From Flavobacterium resistens (GTDB lineage: Bacteria; Bacteroidota; Bacteroidia; Flavobacteriales; Flavobacteriaceae): DNA of 64,000 nucleotides. Below, in pieces: positions 49,544 to 58,489 of the stretch (positions are counted from its first letter, which is position 1; each line of letters starts with the position of its first letter). The notes under the pieces are model-generated. The model was given only the letters and a program-made list of their open reading frames with translations. It was not told where the DNA came from and ran no database searches. Where the stretch lies: positions 719,356 to 783,355 of the forward strand of contig NZ_FXTA01000003.1 in NCBI RefSeq assembly GCF_900182645.1. The letters are read 5' to 3'. The translations under genes were made by a program, and so were the position numbers.

Positions 49544-50905
49544 ATGGCTACTAACCTATTCGACGATTTTAATCCGATTTCATCCAAACAGTGGAAACAA
49601 AAAATCCAGTTTGAATTAGAGGGAGCAGATTATAACGAAACTGTAATTTGGAATTCTCCTGAAGATATTCAGGTGAAACCTTTTTATCACAACGATGAAT
49701 TTACTAAATCGGCTGCGGTTGAGACATATGCTTCTGATTTTAAAATCTGCCAGAATATTTTTGTTCACGATGTAGAAAAATCAATCAAAAGAGCAAACAA
49801 CACGCTTGAAAGAGGTGCAGAAAGTTTACGTTTTACTATTCAAAACGAAAATACTGACATTGTTTCTTTATTGGAAAATCTTCCTTTAGAGAACAGAATC
49901 GTTTACTTTAATTTGACTTTTCTCTCAATCGATTTCGTAAAAAAACTGGACGAGATTTCTGTTCAAAAAAAGGCAATTTTTTACTGCAATTTAGATCCGA
50001 TTGGACAATTAGCAAGAGATGGAAACTGGTTTACAACATCAGATAAAAGTAATTTTGAAACACTTGAAAAGATTTCAAATCAAACCAATCTCTCCTTTTT
50101 AAGTGTAGATTTAGGTTTGTATCAAAATGCAGGAGCAAATATTACACAACAAATTGCTTATAGTTTAGCACATGCAAATGAATATTTAAACCGTTTATCA
50201 ACTTCAACAAAAACAATTGTTTTTCAAATATCAGTTGGAACAAATTACTTTTTTGAAATTGCAAAACTTCGTGCTTTGCGAATGCTTTTCAAATTAATTG
50301 TAACTGAATACAATCCTAATATAGATTGTCATTTTCTAGTTACACCAACAAAACGAAATAAAACTATTTACGATTATAATGTCAATATGCTTCGAACTAC
50401 AACCGAATGCATGTCGGCAATTTTAGGCGGAGCCGATGCTGTAGCTAATTTACCTTATGATGCTTTGTATCATAAAGACAACGAATTTGGAGATCGAATT
50501 GCCCGCAATCAGTTGTTAGTTTTAAAACACGAAAGTTATTTTGATAAAGTCGATAATCCAGCTGATGGAAGTTATTACATTGAAAGTCTAACTATTCAAT
50601 TAGCAGAAAAATCTCTGAATTTGTTTAAAGATATTGAAGCCAACGGAGGTTTCTTAAAACTCTTGAATGACGGAACTATCAAAAAGAAAATTCAGGAAAG
50701 CGCAAATAAAGAGCAGGAATTATTTGATTCAAAAAAAGAAGTTTTGCTTGGAACAAATAAATATCCGAATAAAGAAGACAAAATGAAACATGATTTAGAA
50801 CTGTTTCCTTTTGTAAAAATCAAACCTCGAAAAACATTAATTACACCTATTATAGAAAAAAGATTAGCCGAGAAACTAGAGCAAGAAAGATTAGAGCTAG
50901 AATAA
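49544..50905 (+). CDS. mutA: Methylmalonyl-CoA mutase, small (non-B12-binding) subunit
   Basis: A 453-residue subunit with the TIM-barrel-like mutase domain but no cobalamin-binding domain. Family segments include NPISSKQWKQKIQFELEGADYNETVIWNSPEDIQVKPFY at the start, SVDLGLYQNAGANITQQIAYSLAHANEYL in the middle and RTTTECMSAILGGADAVANLPYDALYH later. The isomerase's catalytic work is done by the large subunit; this one stabilises the heterodimer. It starts 15 bp after the FtsB gene and is followed 45 bp later by mutB. Confidence 0.95.
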   Translation: MATNLFDDFNPISSKQWKQKIQFELEGADYNETVIWNSPEDIQVKPFYHNDEFTKSAAVETYASDFKICQNIFVHDVEKSIKRANNTLERGAESLRFTIQNENTDIVSLLENLPLENRIVYFNLTFLSIDFVKKLDEISVQKKAIFYCNLDPIGQLARDGNWFTTSDKSNFETLEKISNQTNLSFLSVDLGLYQNAGANITQQIAYSLAHANEYLNRLSTSTKTIVFQISVGTNYFFEIAKLRALRMLFKLIVTEYNPNIDCHFLVTPTKRNKTIYDYNVNMLRTTTECMSAILGGADAVANLPYDALYHKDNEFGDRIARNQLLVLKHESYFDKVDNPADGSYYIESLTIQLAEKSLNLFKDIEANGGFLKLLNDGTIKKKIQESANKEQELFDSKKEVLLGTNKYPNKEDKMKHDLELFPFVKIKPRKTLITPIIEKRLAEKLEQERLELE

Positions 50906-50950
50906 TTCTTTTTAAACGTAATTAATATTCACACCAAAGAAAGCGTCTCC

Positions 50951-53086
50951 ATGATAAGAAAAGACCTTAAACATATTAATCTTGAAAGTCAAAAGCCGAA
51001 AATTGAAAGTCAAAAACTAGAAAATTTGACAAACAATTTCACGACTGCAGAAGGAATCGAAATCAAAAAAAACTATACTGAAAAAGATATAGAAGATTTA
51101 GAATTTCTTGATTTCGGAGCCGGTTTTACTCCTAATTTGCGCGGACCGTATGCAACAATGTATGTAAGACGTCCGTGGACAATTCGGCAATACGCCGGAT
51201 TTTCGACTGCAGAAGAAAGTAATGCTTTTTACAGAAGAAATCTTGCCGCAGGTCAAAAAGGACTTTCAATTGCTTTTGATTTGCCTACACATCGTGGTTA
51301 CGATTCTGATCACGAAAGAGTTGTGGGTGATGTTGGAAAAGCAGGAGTTGCCATCGATTCTGTAGAAGACATGAAAGTATTATTCGATCAGATTCCGCTA
51401 GACGAAATGTCGGTTTCAATGACCATGAACGGCGCCGTTTTACCTATCATGGCTTTTTATATTGTGGCCGCTGAAGAACAGGGAGTTGAACTCAAAAAAC
51501 TTTCGGGAACTATCCAAAATGATATTTTGAAAGAATTCATGGTTCGTAATACCTATATCTATCCACCAACGCCTTCGATGAAAATCATTGCTGATATTTT
51601 TGAATTTACAAGCAAAAAAATGCCAAAATTCAATTCGATTTCTATTTCAGGCTATCATATGCAAGAAGCTGGAGCAACGGCTGATATAGAATTGGCTTAT
51701 ACTTTAGCCGATGGTTTAGAATATATCCGAACAGGATTATCCACAGGAATGACAATTGATGAGTTTGCTCCTCGTCTATCTTTCTTTTGGGCCATTGGAA
51801 TGAATCATTTTATGGAAATTGCTAAAATGAGAGCCGGCCGAATGATTTGGGCAAAATTATTACAGCAATTTAATCCTAAAAGTGACAAATCGTTGGCACT
51901 TAGAACACATTGCCAAACTAGCGGATGGAGTTTAACAGAACAAGATCCGTTTAATAATGTGGCACGAACTTGCATTGAAGCTACTGCTGCTGCTTTTGGC
52001 GGAACACAATCTTTGCATACCAATGCATTAGATGAAGCAATTGCGCTTCCAACAGATTTTTCAGCGAGAATTGCGAGAAACACGCAAATTTATTTACAAG
52101 AAGAAACTAAAATCACTAAAACTGTTGATCCTTGGGGAGGCAGTTATTATGTTGAATCACTCACAAATGAGATTTTAGAAAGTACCTGGAAATTAATTGA
52201 AGAAGTTGAAGAATTAGGCGGAATGACAAAAGCAATCGAAGCCGGAATTCCGAAACTTCGAATTGAAGAAGCTGCAGCGAGAAAACAAGCAAGAATTGAC
52301 AGCGGGCAGGATATTATTGTTGGTGTAAATAAATTTAGATTAGAAAAAGAAGATCCGCTTCATATTTTGGATGTTGACAACCAAATGGTACGTAAACAGC
52401 AAATTGAGCGTCTTACAGAAATAAAAGCAAGCAGAAATACTGAAAAAGTAAATCAATCACTGGAAAAATTAATTCATTGTGCTAAAACTGGACAAGGAAA
52501 CTTATTAGAAATTGCTGTTGAAGCAGCTCGTGAAAGAGCGACTTTAGGTGAAATAAGCGATGCTCTGGAAAGTGTTTTTGGACGATTCAAAGCACAAATT
52601 AAATCCTTTAGCGGTGTGTATAGTGCAGCAATAAAAAATGACGAAAATTTTGAAAAAGCAAAACAATTAGCGGATGCTTTTGCAAAACAAGAAGGAAGAC
52701 GCCCAAGAATTATGATTGCCAAAATGGGACAAGATGGTCACGATCGAGGCGCAAAAGTGGTAGCAACCGGTTATGCTGATGTTGGTTTTGATGTAGATAT
52801 AGGTCCACTTTTTCAGACTCCAGCTGAAGCAGCTAAACAAGCCGTAGAAAACGACGTTCATATTTTAGGAGTTTCATCATTGGCCGCTGGACATAAAACA
52901 TTAGTTCCGCAAGTTATTGAAGAATTAAAAAAACATGGTCGTGAAGATATCATGGTTATAGTTGGCGGTGTGATTCCGGCGCAGGACTATCAATATTTAT
53001 TTGATGCAGGCGCTGCAGCCATTTTTGGCCCAGGAACAAAAATAAGTGAAGCAGCAATTCAAATTCTAGAAATCTTAATTGATTAA
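50951..53086 (+). CDS. mutB: Methylmalonyl-CoA mutase, large (B12-binding) subunit
   Basis: A 711-residue catalytic subunit interconverting methylmalonyl-CoA and succinyl-CoA. The barrel domain (about 40-560) includes [44 protein letters not shown] and [16 protein letters not shown]. The C-terminal B12 domain (about 575-711) has the histidine motif [11 protein letters not shown]. The first 30 residues hold a duplicated ESQK peptide (two exact 13-bp DNA repeats), absent from the conserved core. With mutA it connects propionate, odd-chain fatty acid and branched amino acid breakdown to the citric acid cycle; MeaB is encoded at 5.5 kb. Confidence 0.97.
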   Translation: MIRKDLKHINLESQKPKIESQKLENLTNNFTTAEGIEIKKNYTEKDIEDLEFLDFGAGFTPNLRGPYATMYVRRPWTIRQYAGFSTAEESNAFYRRNLAAGQKGLSIAFDLPTHRGYDSDHERVVGDVGKAGVAIDSVEDMKVLFDQIPLDEMSVSMTMNGAVLPIMAFYIVAAEEQGVELKKLSGTIQNDILKEFMVRNTYIYPPTPSMKIIADIFEFTSKKMPKFNSISISGYHMQEAGATADIELAYTLADGLEYIRTGLSTGMTIDEFAPRLSFFWAIGMNHFMEIAKMRAGRMIWAKLLQQFNPKSDKSLALRTHCQTSGWSLTEQDPFNNVARTCIEATAAAFGGTQSLHTNALDEAIALPTDFSARIARNTQIYLQEETKITKTVDPWGGSYYVESLTNEILESTWKLIEEVEELGGMTKAIEAGIPKLRIEEAAARKQARIDSGQDIIVGVNKFRLEKEDPLHILDVDNQMVRKQQIERLTEIKASRNTEKVNQSLEKLIHCAKTGQGNLLEIAVEAARERATLGEISDALESVFGRFKAQIKSFSGVYSAAIKNDENFEKAKQLADAFAKQEGRRPRIMIAKMGQDGHDRGAKVVATGYADVGFDVDIGPLFQTPAEAAKQAVENDVHILGVSSLAAGHKTLVPQVIEELKKHGREDIMVIVGGVIPAQDYQYLFDAGAAAIFGPGTKISEAAIQILEILID
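50983..51015 (+). repeat. 13-bp direct repeat inside mutB
   Basis: TTGAAAGTCAAAA occurs twice (50983-50995, 51003-51015), encoding a repeated ESQK peptide near the N-terminus of the mutase. Resembles the word-repeat spacers, but within coding DNA. Confidence 0.8.
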
Positions 53087-53098
53087 CTTAAATATAAA

Positions 53099-53130
53099 AA
53101 ATCCCGAATTGATTGATTCGGGATTTTTTA
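53099..53130. terminator. Terminator of the mutase operon
   Basis: Inverted repeat AATCCCGAAT / ATTCGGGATT followed by T; it lies between convergent genes and may serve both. Confidence 0.85.
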
Positions 53131-53136
53131 TGCTTT

Positions 53137-53778
53137 TTAGATCTTACTTATTGTTGCATTGCTGTCCGCTTCAATATAAGAGAGATCATAACCTCCAAAG
53201 TCCTTCATATAGCTTTTTAATGAAGTTCCGTAAGCATCTCTAAAATGCCTCGCTCCTTTGTTTTTAAAGAAGTTTTTCACTGAACCAGCTCCACCAAGGT
53301 GTGCTGCTGCTAAAATTCCAGATTCGGTAATTTCAATACCATTAATTACTTTTCCTTCGTACTTTTCGATTTCATAACGCAAAATCCATTTGTTTTTGGA
53401 TAATAAAGCAATGAAAGCTTTTTCTTGTAACGCAGGATCCTTTAAAAAGGCTTTGTTGTTTTTTATACCAATAGCTCTTAGGGCTTCAGAACCAAACTGG
53501 TATTTTCCCATGTAACCAAGTGAATTAACCAAGCGGTATTTTCCTTGAGATTCTTTGAAAGCAACTGCTTCTTTAAAACCTATAAAATGATTTCCGGTGT
53601 ATGGGAAGTTTAAATTAGGATAATCATCCTTTTCTTGTGATGGAAAAATGTATTCTGCTCCATCTGATTTTTCGGTGAGAAACCAACGTTTGGTTTCCAG
53701 ATTGAAGGGTTTAAAACCCAAACTTAAAAATGTAATAATAACGACTAAACTCGCATAAAAATACCATTTCTTTATCAT
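53137..53778 (-). CDS. Membrane-anchored lysozyme-like (transglycosylase-type) protein
   Basis: A 213-residue protein. A signal or anchor helix (about 5-23) is followed by a domain resembling lysozyme-like muramidases: AVAFKESQGKYRLVNSLGYMGKYQFGSEALRAIGI, with a likely catalytic glutamate in KESQG, the GYMGKYQFG turn, and later GILAAAHLGGAGSVKNFF. This fits the transglycosylase fold (SLT-like). The target would be peptidoglycan. It is divergent from a long AT-rich spacer and convergent with the mutase operon. Confidence 0.75.
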   Translation of the reverse strand: MIKKWYFYASLVVIITFLSLGFKPFNLETKRWFLTEKSDGAEYIFPSQEKDDYPNLNFPYTGNHFIGFKEAVAFKESQGKYRLVNSLGYMGKYQFGSEALRAIGIKNNKAFLKDPALQEKAFIALLSKNKWILRYEIEKYEGKVINGIEITESGILAAAHLGGAGSVKNFFKNKGARHFRDAYGTSLKSYMKDFGGYDLSYIEADSNATISKI

Positions 53779-54106
53779 AAATTGTTTTTCTTCAAGACGC
53801 TGTCACCCTCTTGAAATTTCTACAGTGCAAAGATAAGAAATACAAAACAATACTGTAAATCAACAATTTACGTGATTTTAAAAAATTAAAAATCCTGTTT
53901 AAGCCCTTTGATCATGCAGTTTAAGAGCATTTTCACGGAAGTTGAATTGTGCTCAAAAATAGAAAAAATTAAATCTCAAAAAATGCCATTTTTATCATTT
54001 TTTTATCAAATATGTTAAAAAACAAAGATAAAGCTTACAAAAAATATCGCTTTTTTTGACTAACTATAATTTCAAACGAAAAATATTTAGAATAAATTTG
54101 TAGTAA

Positions 54107-54283
54107 AAAACTTAAATCATGAACTTTTTTGGGTCTTTACTTTAAAAAATAGTTTCCAAAATCTCTATAACATCAAATTTGAGTTAACTTTTTTAAAGCT
54201 CCTTTTAAAATAAAAAAAGTGTGTTTTTCAAAAAACTAAGTAAATTTTAATAATAAAAAAACCGAAGTAAAATTTACTTCGGT
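54107..54283 (+). ncRNA. Possible short transcript or leader-peptide RNA
   Basis: It would begin after the TAAATTTG element (54093-54100), carry an eight-residue ORF (MNFFGSLL, 54119-54145) and end at the palindromic terminator at 54261-54283. No conserved structure is recognised; this is speculative. Confidence 0.18.
54261..54283. terminator. mltG terminator
   Basis: Perfect palindrome ACCGAAGTAAA / TTTACTTCGGT with one spacer base and T-rich flanks on both strands. Confidence 0.85.
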
Positions 54284-54310
54284 ACATCTAATATGTTTCA
54301 AAAATAGTAT

Positions 54311-55351
54311 TTATCTCGTAACACCTTGGCTGGCAATCCAGTCTGAATATTTTTTTGCATTTACATTATGTTCTGCTAAAGTAGAAGCAAATTCATGATA
54401 ACCGAAACGATCAACACTTGCACAGAAATAAATATAATCGTTTTTCTCAGGATTTAAAACTGCATCAAGCGCTGTAATATCGGGCATCGCGATTGGTCCA
54501 GGAGGAAGCCCTGTATTTACATAAGTATTATATGGAGATCTCATAACCAAATCGTTATAAAAAACTCTTTTTATTACCTGATCGAAATTATTATCTCTTA
54601 ATTTCAAAGCATAGATAACTGTTGGATCAGCCTGAAGTGGCATATCTAAACGTAAACGGTTTAAATAAACACCAGCAATACGAGGTCTCTCATCTTTCTT
54701 TACCGACTCTTTATGTACAATTGAAGCTAAAATGGTCGCTTGAACTGGTGTAAGTCCTTGTTTTTTTGCTTTAGCTATTCTTTCATCAGTCCAAAAATTA
54801 TGATATTCCTTGATCATTTTATCACGGAATTTTTCAGCTGAAGTATTCCAATAAATCTCATAGGTGTTTGGAATAAACATCGCAAAAACATTGTCTTCAT
54901 TGAAACCATTCTGCGCCATGAAAGTAGAATCTTTAATCGCTTTTAATAAAGACAAACTGTCGGCTTCAATTTCAGAACCTACTCTTCCTGCAAAATTCTC
55001 AAGACGTTCTTGATTATTAAATGCCAATTTAACCGGAACATTAGAACGCATTGCACGAACTAAATCAATATTATTCATTCCTTTTTTAAGTAGAAAACGT
55101 CCTGATTTTACATTTTCAGGATAACTTCTTTTATTGGCAACCATTTCAAAATTGTCAAAGTTTTTGACATATGGCTCTAATATTTTTTTTACATCTGTAT
55201 AATTTGCGCCAGTTGGCACATAAACATAAAGTTTCTCTTTTTCAAATTTGGTGTTCGAGCTGAAAATTTTATTAATTAAAATAAATCCGTAAATCATTAA
55301 AACTGAAATTACGGCTACAGCTACTATCGTGATAATTTTTTTTAAGCTCAA
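54311..55351 (-). CDS. mltG: Endolytic murein transglycosylase MltG
   Basis: A 346-residue protein with an N-terminal membrane helix (about 7-28) and the YceG domain. A LysM-like part is followed by the catalytic region ILASIVHKESVKKDERPRIAGVYLNRLRLDMPLQADPTVIYAL (about 205-250), containing the catalytic glutamate. PYNTYVNTGLPPGPIAMP and NPEKNDYIYFCASVDRFGYHEFASTLAEHN come later. It cuts nascent glycan strands. It is last in the dapF-GNAT-mltG run, where the gaps are 27 and 10 bp. Confidence 0.95.
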   Translation of the reverse strand: MSLKKIITIVAVAVISVLMIYGFILINKIFSSNTKFEKEKLYVYVPTGANYTDVKKILEPYVKNFDNFEMVANKRSYPENVKSGRFLLKKGMNNIDLVRAMRSNVPVKLAFNNQERLENFAGRVGSEIEADSLSLLKAIKDSTFMAQNGFNEDNVFAMFIPNTYEIYWNTSAEKFRDKMIKEYHNFWTDERIAKAKKQGLTPVQATILASIVHKESVKKDERPRIAGVYLNRLRLDMPLQADPTVIYALKLRDNNFDQVIKRVFYNDLVMRSPYNTYVNTGLPPGPIAMPDITALDAVLNPEKNDYIYFCASVDRFGYHEFASTLAEHNVNAKKYSDWIASQGVTR

Positions 55352-55361
55352 AGTTTAAATT

Positions 55362-55895
55362 TTAGATTTGTTTGTTAATTAATTGAAAAATTGCCTCGTC
55401 TTGATAGTGGTTATCCAGCAAAATCCAATCTTTTTTAATTCCTATTTTCTCAAAACCAAATTTAGTAAAAAGTGCTATACTAGCTACATTTCCTACATTA
55501 ATATTTGCATAAAGCTGATGCAAATTTAAATTATGAAAAGAATATTTAATCAGCAACTCTAATGCCTCAGAACCAATATTTTGATTTCTATTCTCTATAC
55601 TCTTAATCACAATTCCTATCCCCGCTCTATTATTTTTTGGATCAAACTCAAATAAATCGATTAGTCCAATAGCCGGGAAATGTTGGTCTTGGCAAATTGC
55701 CAAACGCAATTGTTTCGCTTCATAAATATCTTGTTGCGCATTTTCGAGATATTGCCGAATCAAATATCGGCTATATGGCGTATTTGTATTACTGACTTCC
55801 CAAATGCTTTGATCATTTTCCATTTCGTACACGAACTCTAAATCATTAGGTTCTAATGCACGCAGATAAATATTTTCGCCTTTGAGAGTGATCAT
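55362..55895 (-). CDS. GNAT N-acetyltransferase (SpeG/RimJ-like)
   Basis: A 177-residue enzyme starting KGENIYLRALEPNDLEFVYEMEND, the typical SpeG/RimJ-like opening. The acetyl-CoA loop is ENRNQNIGSEALELLIKYSFH, followed by NVGNVASIALFTKFGFEKIG. Family members acetylate spermidine or N-terminal residues. Enclosed between dapF and mltG, so it may be co-regulated with cell-wall genes. Substrate unknown. Confidence 0.9.
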   Translation of the reverse strand: MITLKGENIYLRALEPNDLEFVYEMENDQSIWEVSNTNTPYSRYLIRQYLENAQQDIYEAKQLRLAICQDQHFPAIGLIDLFEFDPKNNRAGIGIVIKSIENRNQNIGSEALELLIKYSFHNLNLHQLYANINVGNVASIALFTKFGFEKIGIKKDWILLDNHYQDEAIFQLINKQI

Positions 55896-55922
55896 TTATA
55901 AGTTTAAATTATTGTTTTTGAA

Positions 55923-56705
55923 TTAAATCTCTATTGTTCCTTTAAAAACAAATTTTGCAGGTCCAGTCAAGAAAACGTTAGAAAAGTGTTCTCCTAATTT
56001 ATCAAATGAAACAACTAGTTTTCCTCCTTCAACATTTAAATTAATTGAAGTTTTATCCGTTTGACCAATTGCGTTCATTGCTATGGCAACTGCTGTTGCA
56101 CCAGTACCGCATGCCAACGTTTCATCTTCAACACCTCTTTCATATGTACGAAGTGAAAAAGTATCATCATCAATCTTTTTAACGAAATTGATGTTACTTC
56201 CTTTTTCTCCATATAATTCTCCATAACGAATTGCGGCTCCATTTTCTTTCACATTATATTCTTTTAAATTTTCAACTATTTGAACATGATGCGGAGAACC
56301 TGTATTTAAAAAAGTATGCGAATCGTGTTTTTGAACTTCATCAACATCAATCATTTGCAATGAAACAATCGCATCGTTTCCTACTGAAGCATGATGCAAA
56401 CCATCTGTCGCAATAAAAGTTGCTTTATCATTAATAACGCCTAATTGATTAGCAAAAGCAACAAGACAACGTCCGCCGTTGCCGCACATTGAACTTTCAT
56501 TTCCGTCAGAGTTATAATAAACCATTCTGAAATCAGTTTCAGAATCATTTTCAAGTAAAATAAGTCCGTCAGCTCCAATTCCAAATCGTCTGTCGCATAA
56601 ACGTTCAATTAATTGAATATCTTCTTTCGGAAAAAAATTAGAACGATTATCGATCATCACAAAATCGTTCCCAGTACCTTGATATTTATAAAATTCTATT
56701 TGCAT
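55923..56705 (-). CDS. dapF: Diaminopimelate epimerase
   Basis: Converts LL- to meso-diaminopimelate for lysine and peptidoglycan. The 260-residue protein has two homologous halves: the first catalytic cysteine is in MCGNGGRC (about 73-80) and the second in ACGTGATAVAIA (about 198-209). Both substrate-binding stretches (YKYQGTGNDFVMIDNR and SMCGNGGR) are intact. A TACTTTTG -7 element lies at 56733-56726, about 20 bp before the start codon. First gene of a dapF-GNAT-mltG operon. Confidence 0.96.
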   Translation of the reverse strand: MQIEFYKYQGTGNDFVMIDNRSNFFPKEDIQLIERLCDRRFGIGADGLILLENDSETDFRMVYYNSDGNESSMCGNGGRCLVAFANQLGVINDKATFIATDGLHHASVGNDAIVSLQMIDVDEVQKHDSHTFLNTGSPHHVQIVENLKEYNVKENGAAIRYGELYGEKGSNINFVKKIDDDTFSLRTYERGVEDETLACGTGATAVAIAMNAIGQTDKTSINLNVEGGKLVVSFDKLGEHFSNVFLTGPAKFVFKGTIEI

Positions 56706-56725
56706 TTTTTAGTAGTTAAGAAATG

Positions 56726-56733
56726 CAAAAGTA
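56726..56733 (-). promoter_or_regulatory. -7 element (TACTTTTG) of dapF
   Basis: Exact TANNTTTG on the minus strand, 20 bp before the start codon. Confidence 0.5.
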
Positions 56734-56879
56734 CGAAGAAACTGCGAAGATTAATTAATGAAATGTTAATCATTGTTAAAGAGCGTTAAACCGTTTTATC
56801 AAATAATTTTTTGGTATAATTTTACGTTATAAATGTTAAAAACAAACACCTAAAATAACTTAAAAACATAAACATTAAT

Positions 56880-58280
56880 ATGAAAAAGTTTTCAACCTTA
56901 TTTTTAGTTTCACTACTAAGCGGTGCTACTACCCTTGGTGCTTACAAGTTATTATTTGATGGCAGTAATTCTTTTTTTGGAAGAGAAAATTCTGTTGTTA
57001 CCCAAGCCCCAAATTCATTTGGCAGAAATGTTGCATTATCAGCAGAAACTGTTGATTTTACTGCTGCAGCCGATAAGACGATCCATACTGTCGTTCACGT
57101 AAAAAATGTTTCGCGACGAACAGTCAGCAATCCTATGATGGAATTTTTCTATGGTTACGGTGGTCAGCAACAACAAGAACAAGTTGGTACCGGATCTGGA
57201 GTAATTATTTCTGAAGACGGATATATCGTGACGAATAATCACGTAATTAAAGATGCAACAGAAATTGAAATCACTTTAAACAATAAAAAATCATACAAGG
57301 CAAAACTAATTGGCACCGATTCTAAAATGGATATTGCCCTTTTAAAAATCAATGCCGATGAAAAACTACCTTATACTGCTTTTGCGAATTCTGATTCTGT
57401 AAAAGTCGGAGAATGGGTTTTGGCAGTTGGAAATCCTTATAATTTAACTTCGACTGTAACGGCTGGAATTGTTTCGGCGAAAGCCAGAAATTTAGATCAA
57501 AGCGGAATTCAGTCTTTCATCCAGACTGATGCTGCAGTAAATCCTGGAAATAGCGGTGGAGCCTTAGTAAATACTCGCGGAGAATTAATTGGAATCAATA
57601 CTATGATTTCTTCAATGACTGGATCTTATGTTGGATATTCATTTGCTGTTCCATCTAATATTGCCAGAAAAATTATTGAAGATATAATGGAATATGGAAA
57701 TGTTCAAAGAGGAATTCTTGGAGTTGAAGGCGGCGAACTTAACAGCAGCGTTTCTAAAGAATTAGGAATAACAGAAACGCAAGGTTTTTATATTAATAAA
57801 GTTTCTAAAAACTCTGGCGCTGAAAAGGCTGGACTTGCTAAAGGTGATATCATCGTAAAATTAGACGAACAAAACATTTCAACTTATGCTGATTTGTCTG
57901 GCTACATTAATACCAAAAGACCAAATGATGTAGTAAAAGTAACGTATATCAAAGATGGAAAAACGAAAACGGTTCCAGTCACTTTAAGCAAAAATGAATT
58001 TTTCAACGCTGAATTTAAAGGAATGGAATTAGAAAATATAGATGCAGCTGATAAAAAGAAATTCAGAATTGACTATGGCGTGAAAATTAAGGATATTACA
58101 GATGAAAATTTAAAGCGATATCAAAATGAATTACAAGGCAATATCATTTTGAGCATTGATAATGTTAAAGCTGTAAATGTAGAGACCGTGTCTAAACTGT
58201 TAAGCAAAAAAGATGAAGGCCAAAGTGCCCGAATTGAAATGATAAACAGAAACGGAGAAATTTTCAGAATTATTATTTAA
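56880..58280 (+). CDS. Periplasmic serine protease, HtrA/DegP family
   Basis: A 466-residue trypsin-like protease with PDZ domains. A hydrophobic N-terminus (about 5-24) acts as signal or anchor. The catalytic triad is His in VTNNHVIKD, Asp in DSKMDIALLKI and Ser in NPGNSGGALVN. A first PDZ (about 275-370, GILGVEG ... SGAEKAGLAKGDIIVKLDEQNI) is complete; a second (about 390-466) is shorter. It degrades or refolds misfolded envelope proteins. Monocistronic; no clear stress promoter. Confidence 0.95.
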   Translation: MKKFSTLFLVSLLSGATTLGAYKLLFDGSNSFFGRENSVVTQAPNSFGRNVALSAETVDFTAAADKTIHTVVHVKNVSRRTVSNPMMEFFYGYGGQQQQEQVGTGSGVIISEDGYIVTNNHVIKDATEIEITLNNKKSYKAKLIGTDSKMDIALLKINADEKLPYTAFANSDSVKVGEWVLAVGNPYNLTSTVTAGIVSAKARNLDQSGIQSFIQTDAAVNPGNSGGALVNTRGELIGINTMISSMTGSYVGYSFAVPSNIARKIIEDIMEYGNVQRGILGVEGGELNSSVSKELGITETQGFYINKVSKNSGAEKAGLAKGDIIVKLDEQNISTYADLSGYINTKRPNDVVKVTYIKDGKTKTVPVTLSKNEFFNAEFKGMELENIDAADKKKFRIDYGVKIKDITDENLKRYQNELQGNIILSIDNVKAVNVETVSKLLSKKDEGQSARIEMINRNGEIFRIII

Positions 58281-58285
58281 GTAGA

Positions 58286-58345
58286 AGTTATCAGTCTCAG
58301 TCATCATTCAAAAAAAACTGTAAACTGAAACTGCTACTGAAAACT
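58286..58345. repeat. Word repeat (CAGTCTCAGTC / ACTGTAAACTGAAACTG)
   Basis: Tandem ACTG words after their complementary CAGT words, directly after the htrA-like gene. Imperfect; a weak member of the word-repeat class. Confidence 0.5.
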
Positions 58346-58348
58346 CAA

Positions 58349-58385
58349 AAAAGCCATCTTAAGAAATTTAAGGTGGCTTTTTTAT
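58349..58385 (+). terminator. Terminator of the htrA-like gene
   Basis: Stem AAAAGCCATCTTAA with TTTAAGGTGGCTTTT, then T. Confidence 0.8.
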
Positions 58386-58432
58386 TTTCAAAAATAAATG
58401 CTAAAATAGTTTACGAAATCGATTGAAATAGA

Positions 58433-58440
58433 TACTTTTG
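58433..58440 (+). promoter_or_regulatory. -7 element (TACTTTTG) of the GAPDH gene
   Basis: Exact TANNTTTG, 49 bp before the start codon. Confidence 0.5.
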
Positions 58441-58489
58441 CGCCAAATTTTAAAATAGTGAGCATTTTATTTTTTCAATTTAGTCAATT

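Larger units (their letters stand above)
53779..54310. other. Long AT-rich spacer
   Basis: About 530 bp between two minus-strand genes. It holds a -7-like TAAATTTG (54093-54100, plus strand), a nine-codon mini-ORF (54119-54145), long A/T runs and the MltG terminator at 54261-54283. No credible protein gene. Confidence 0.6.
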
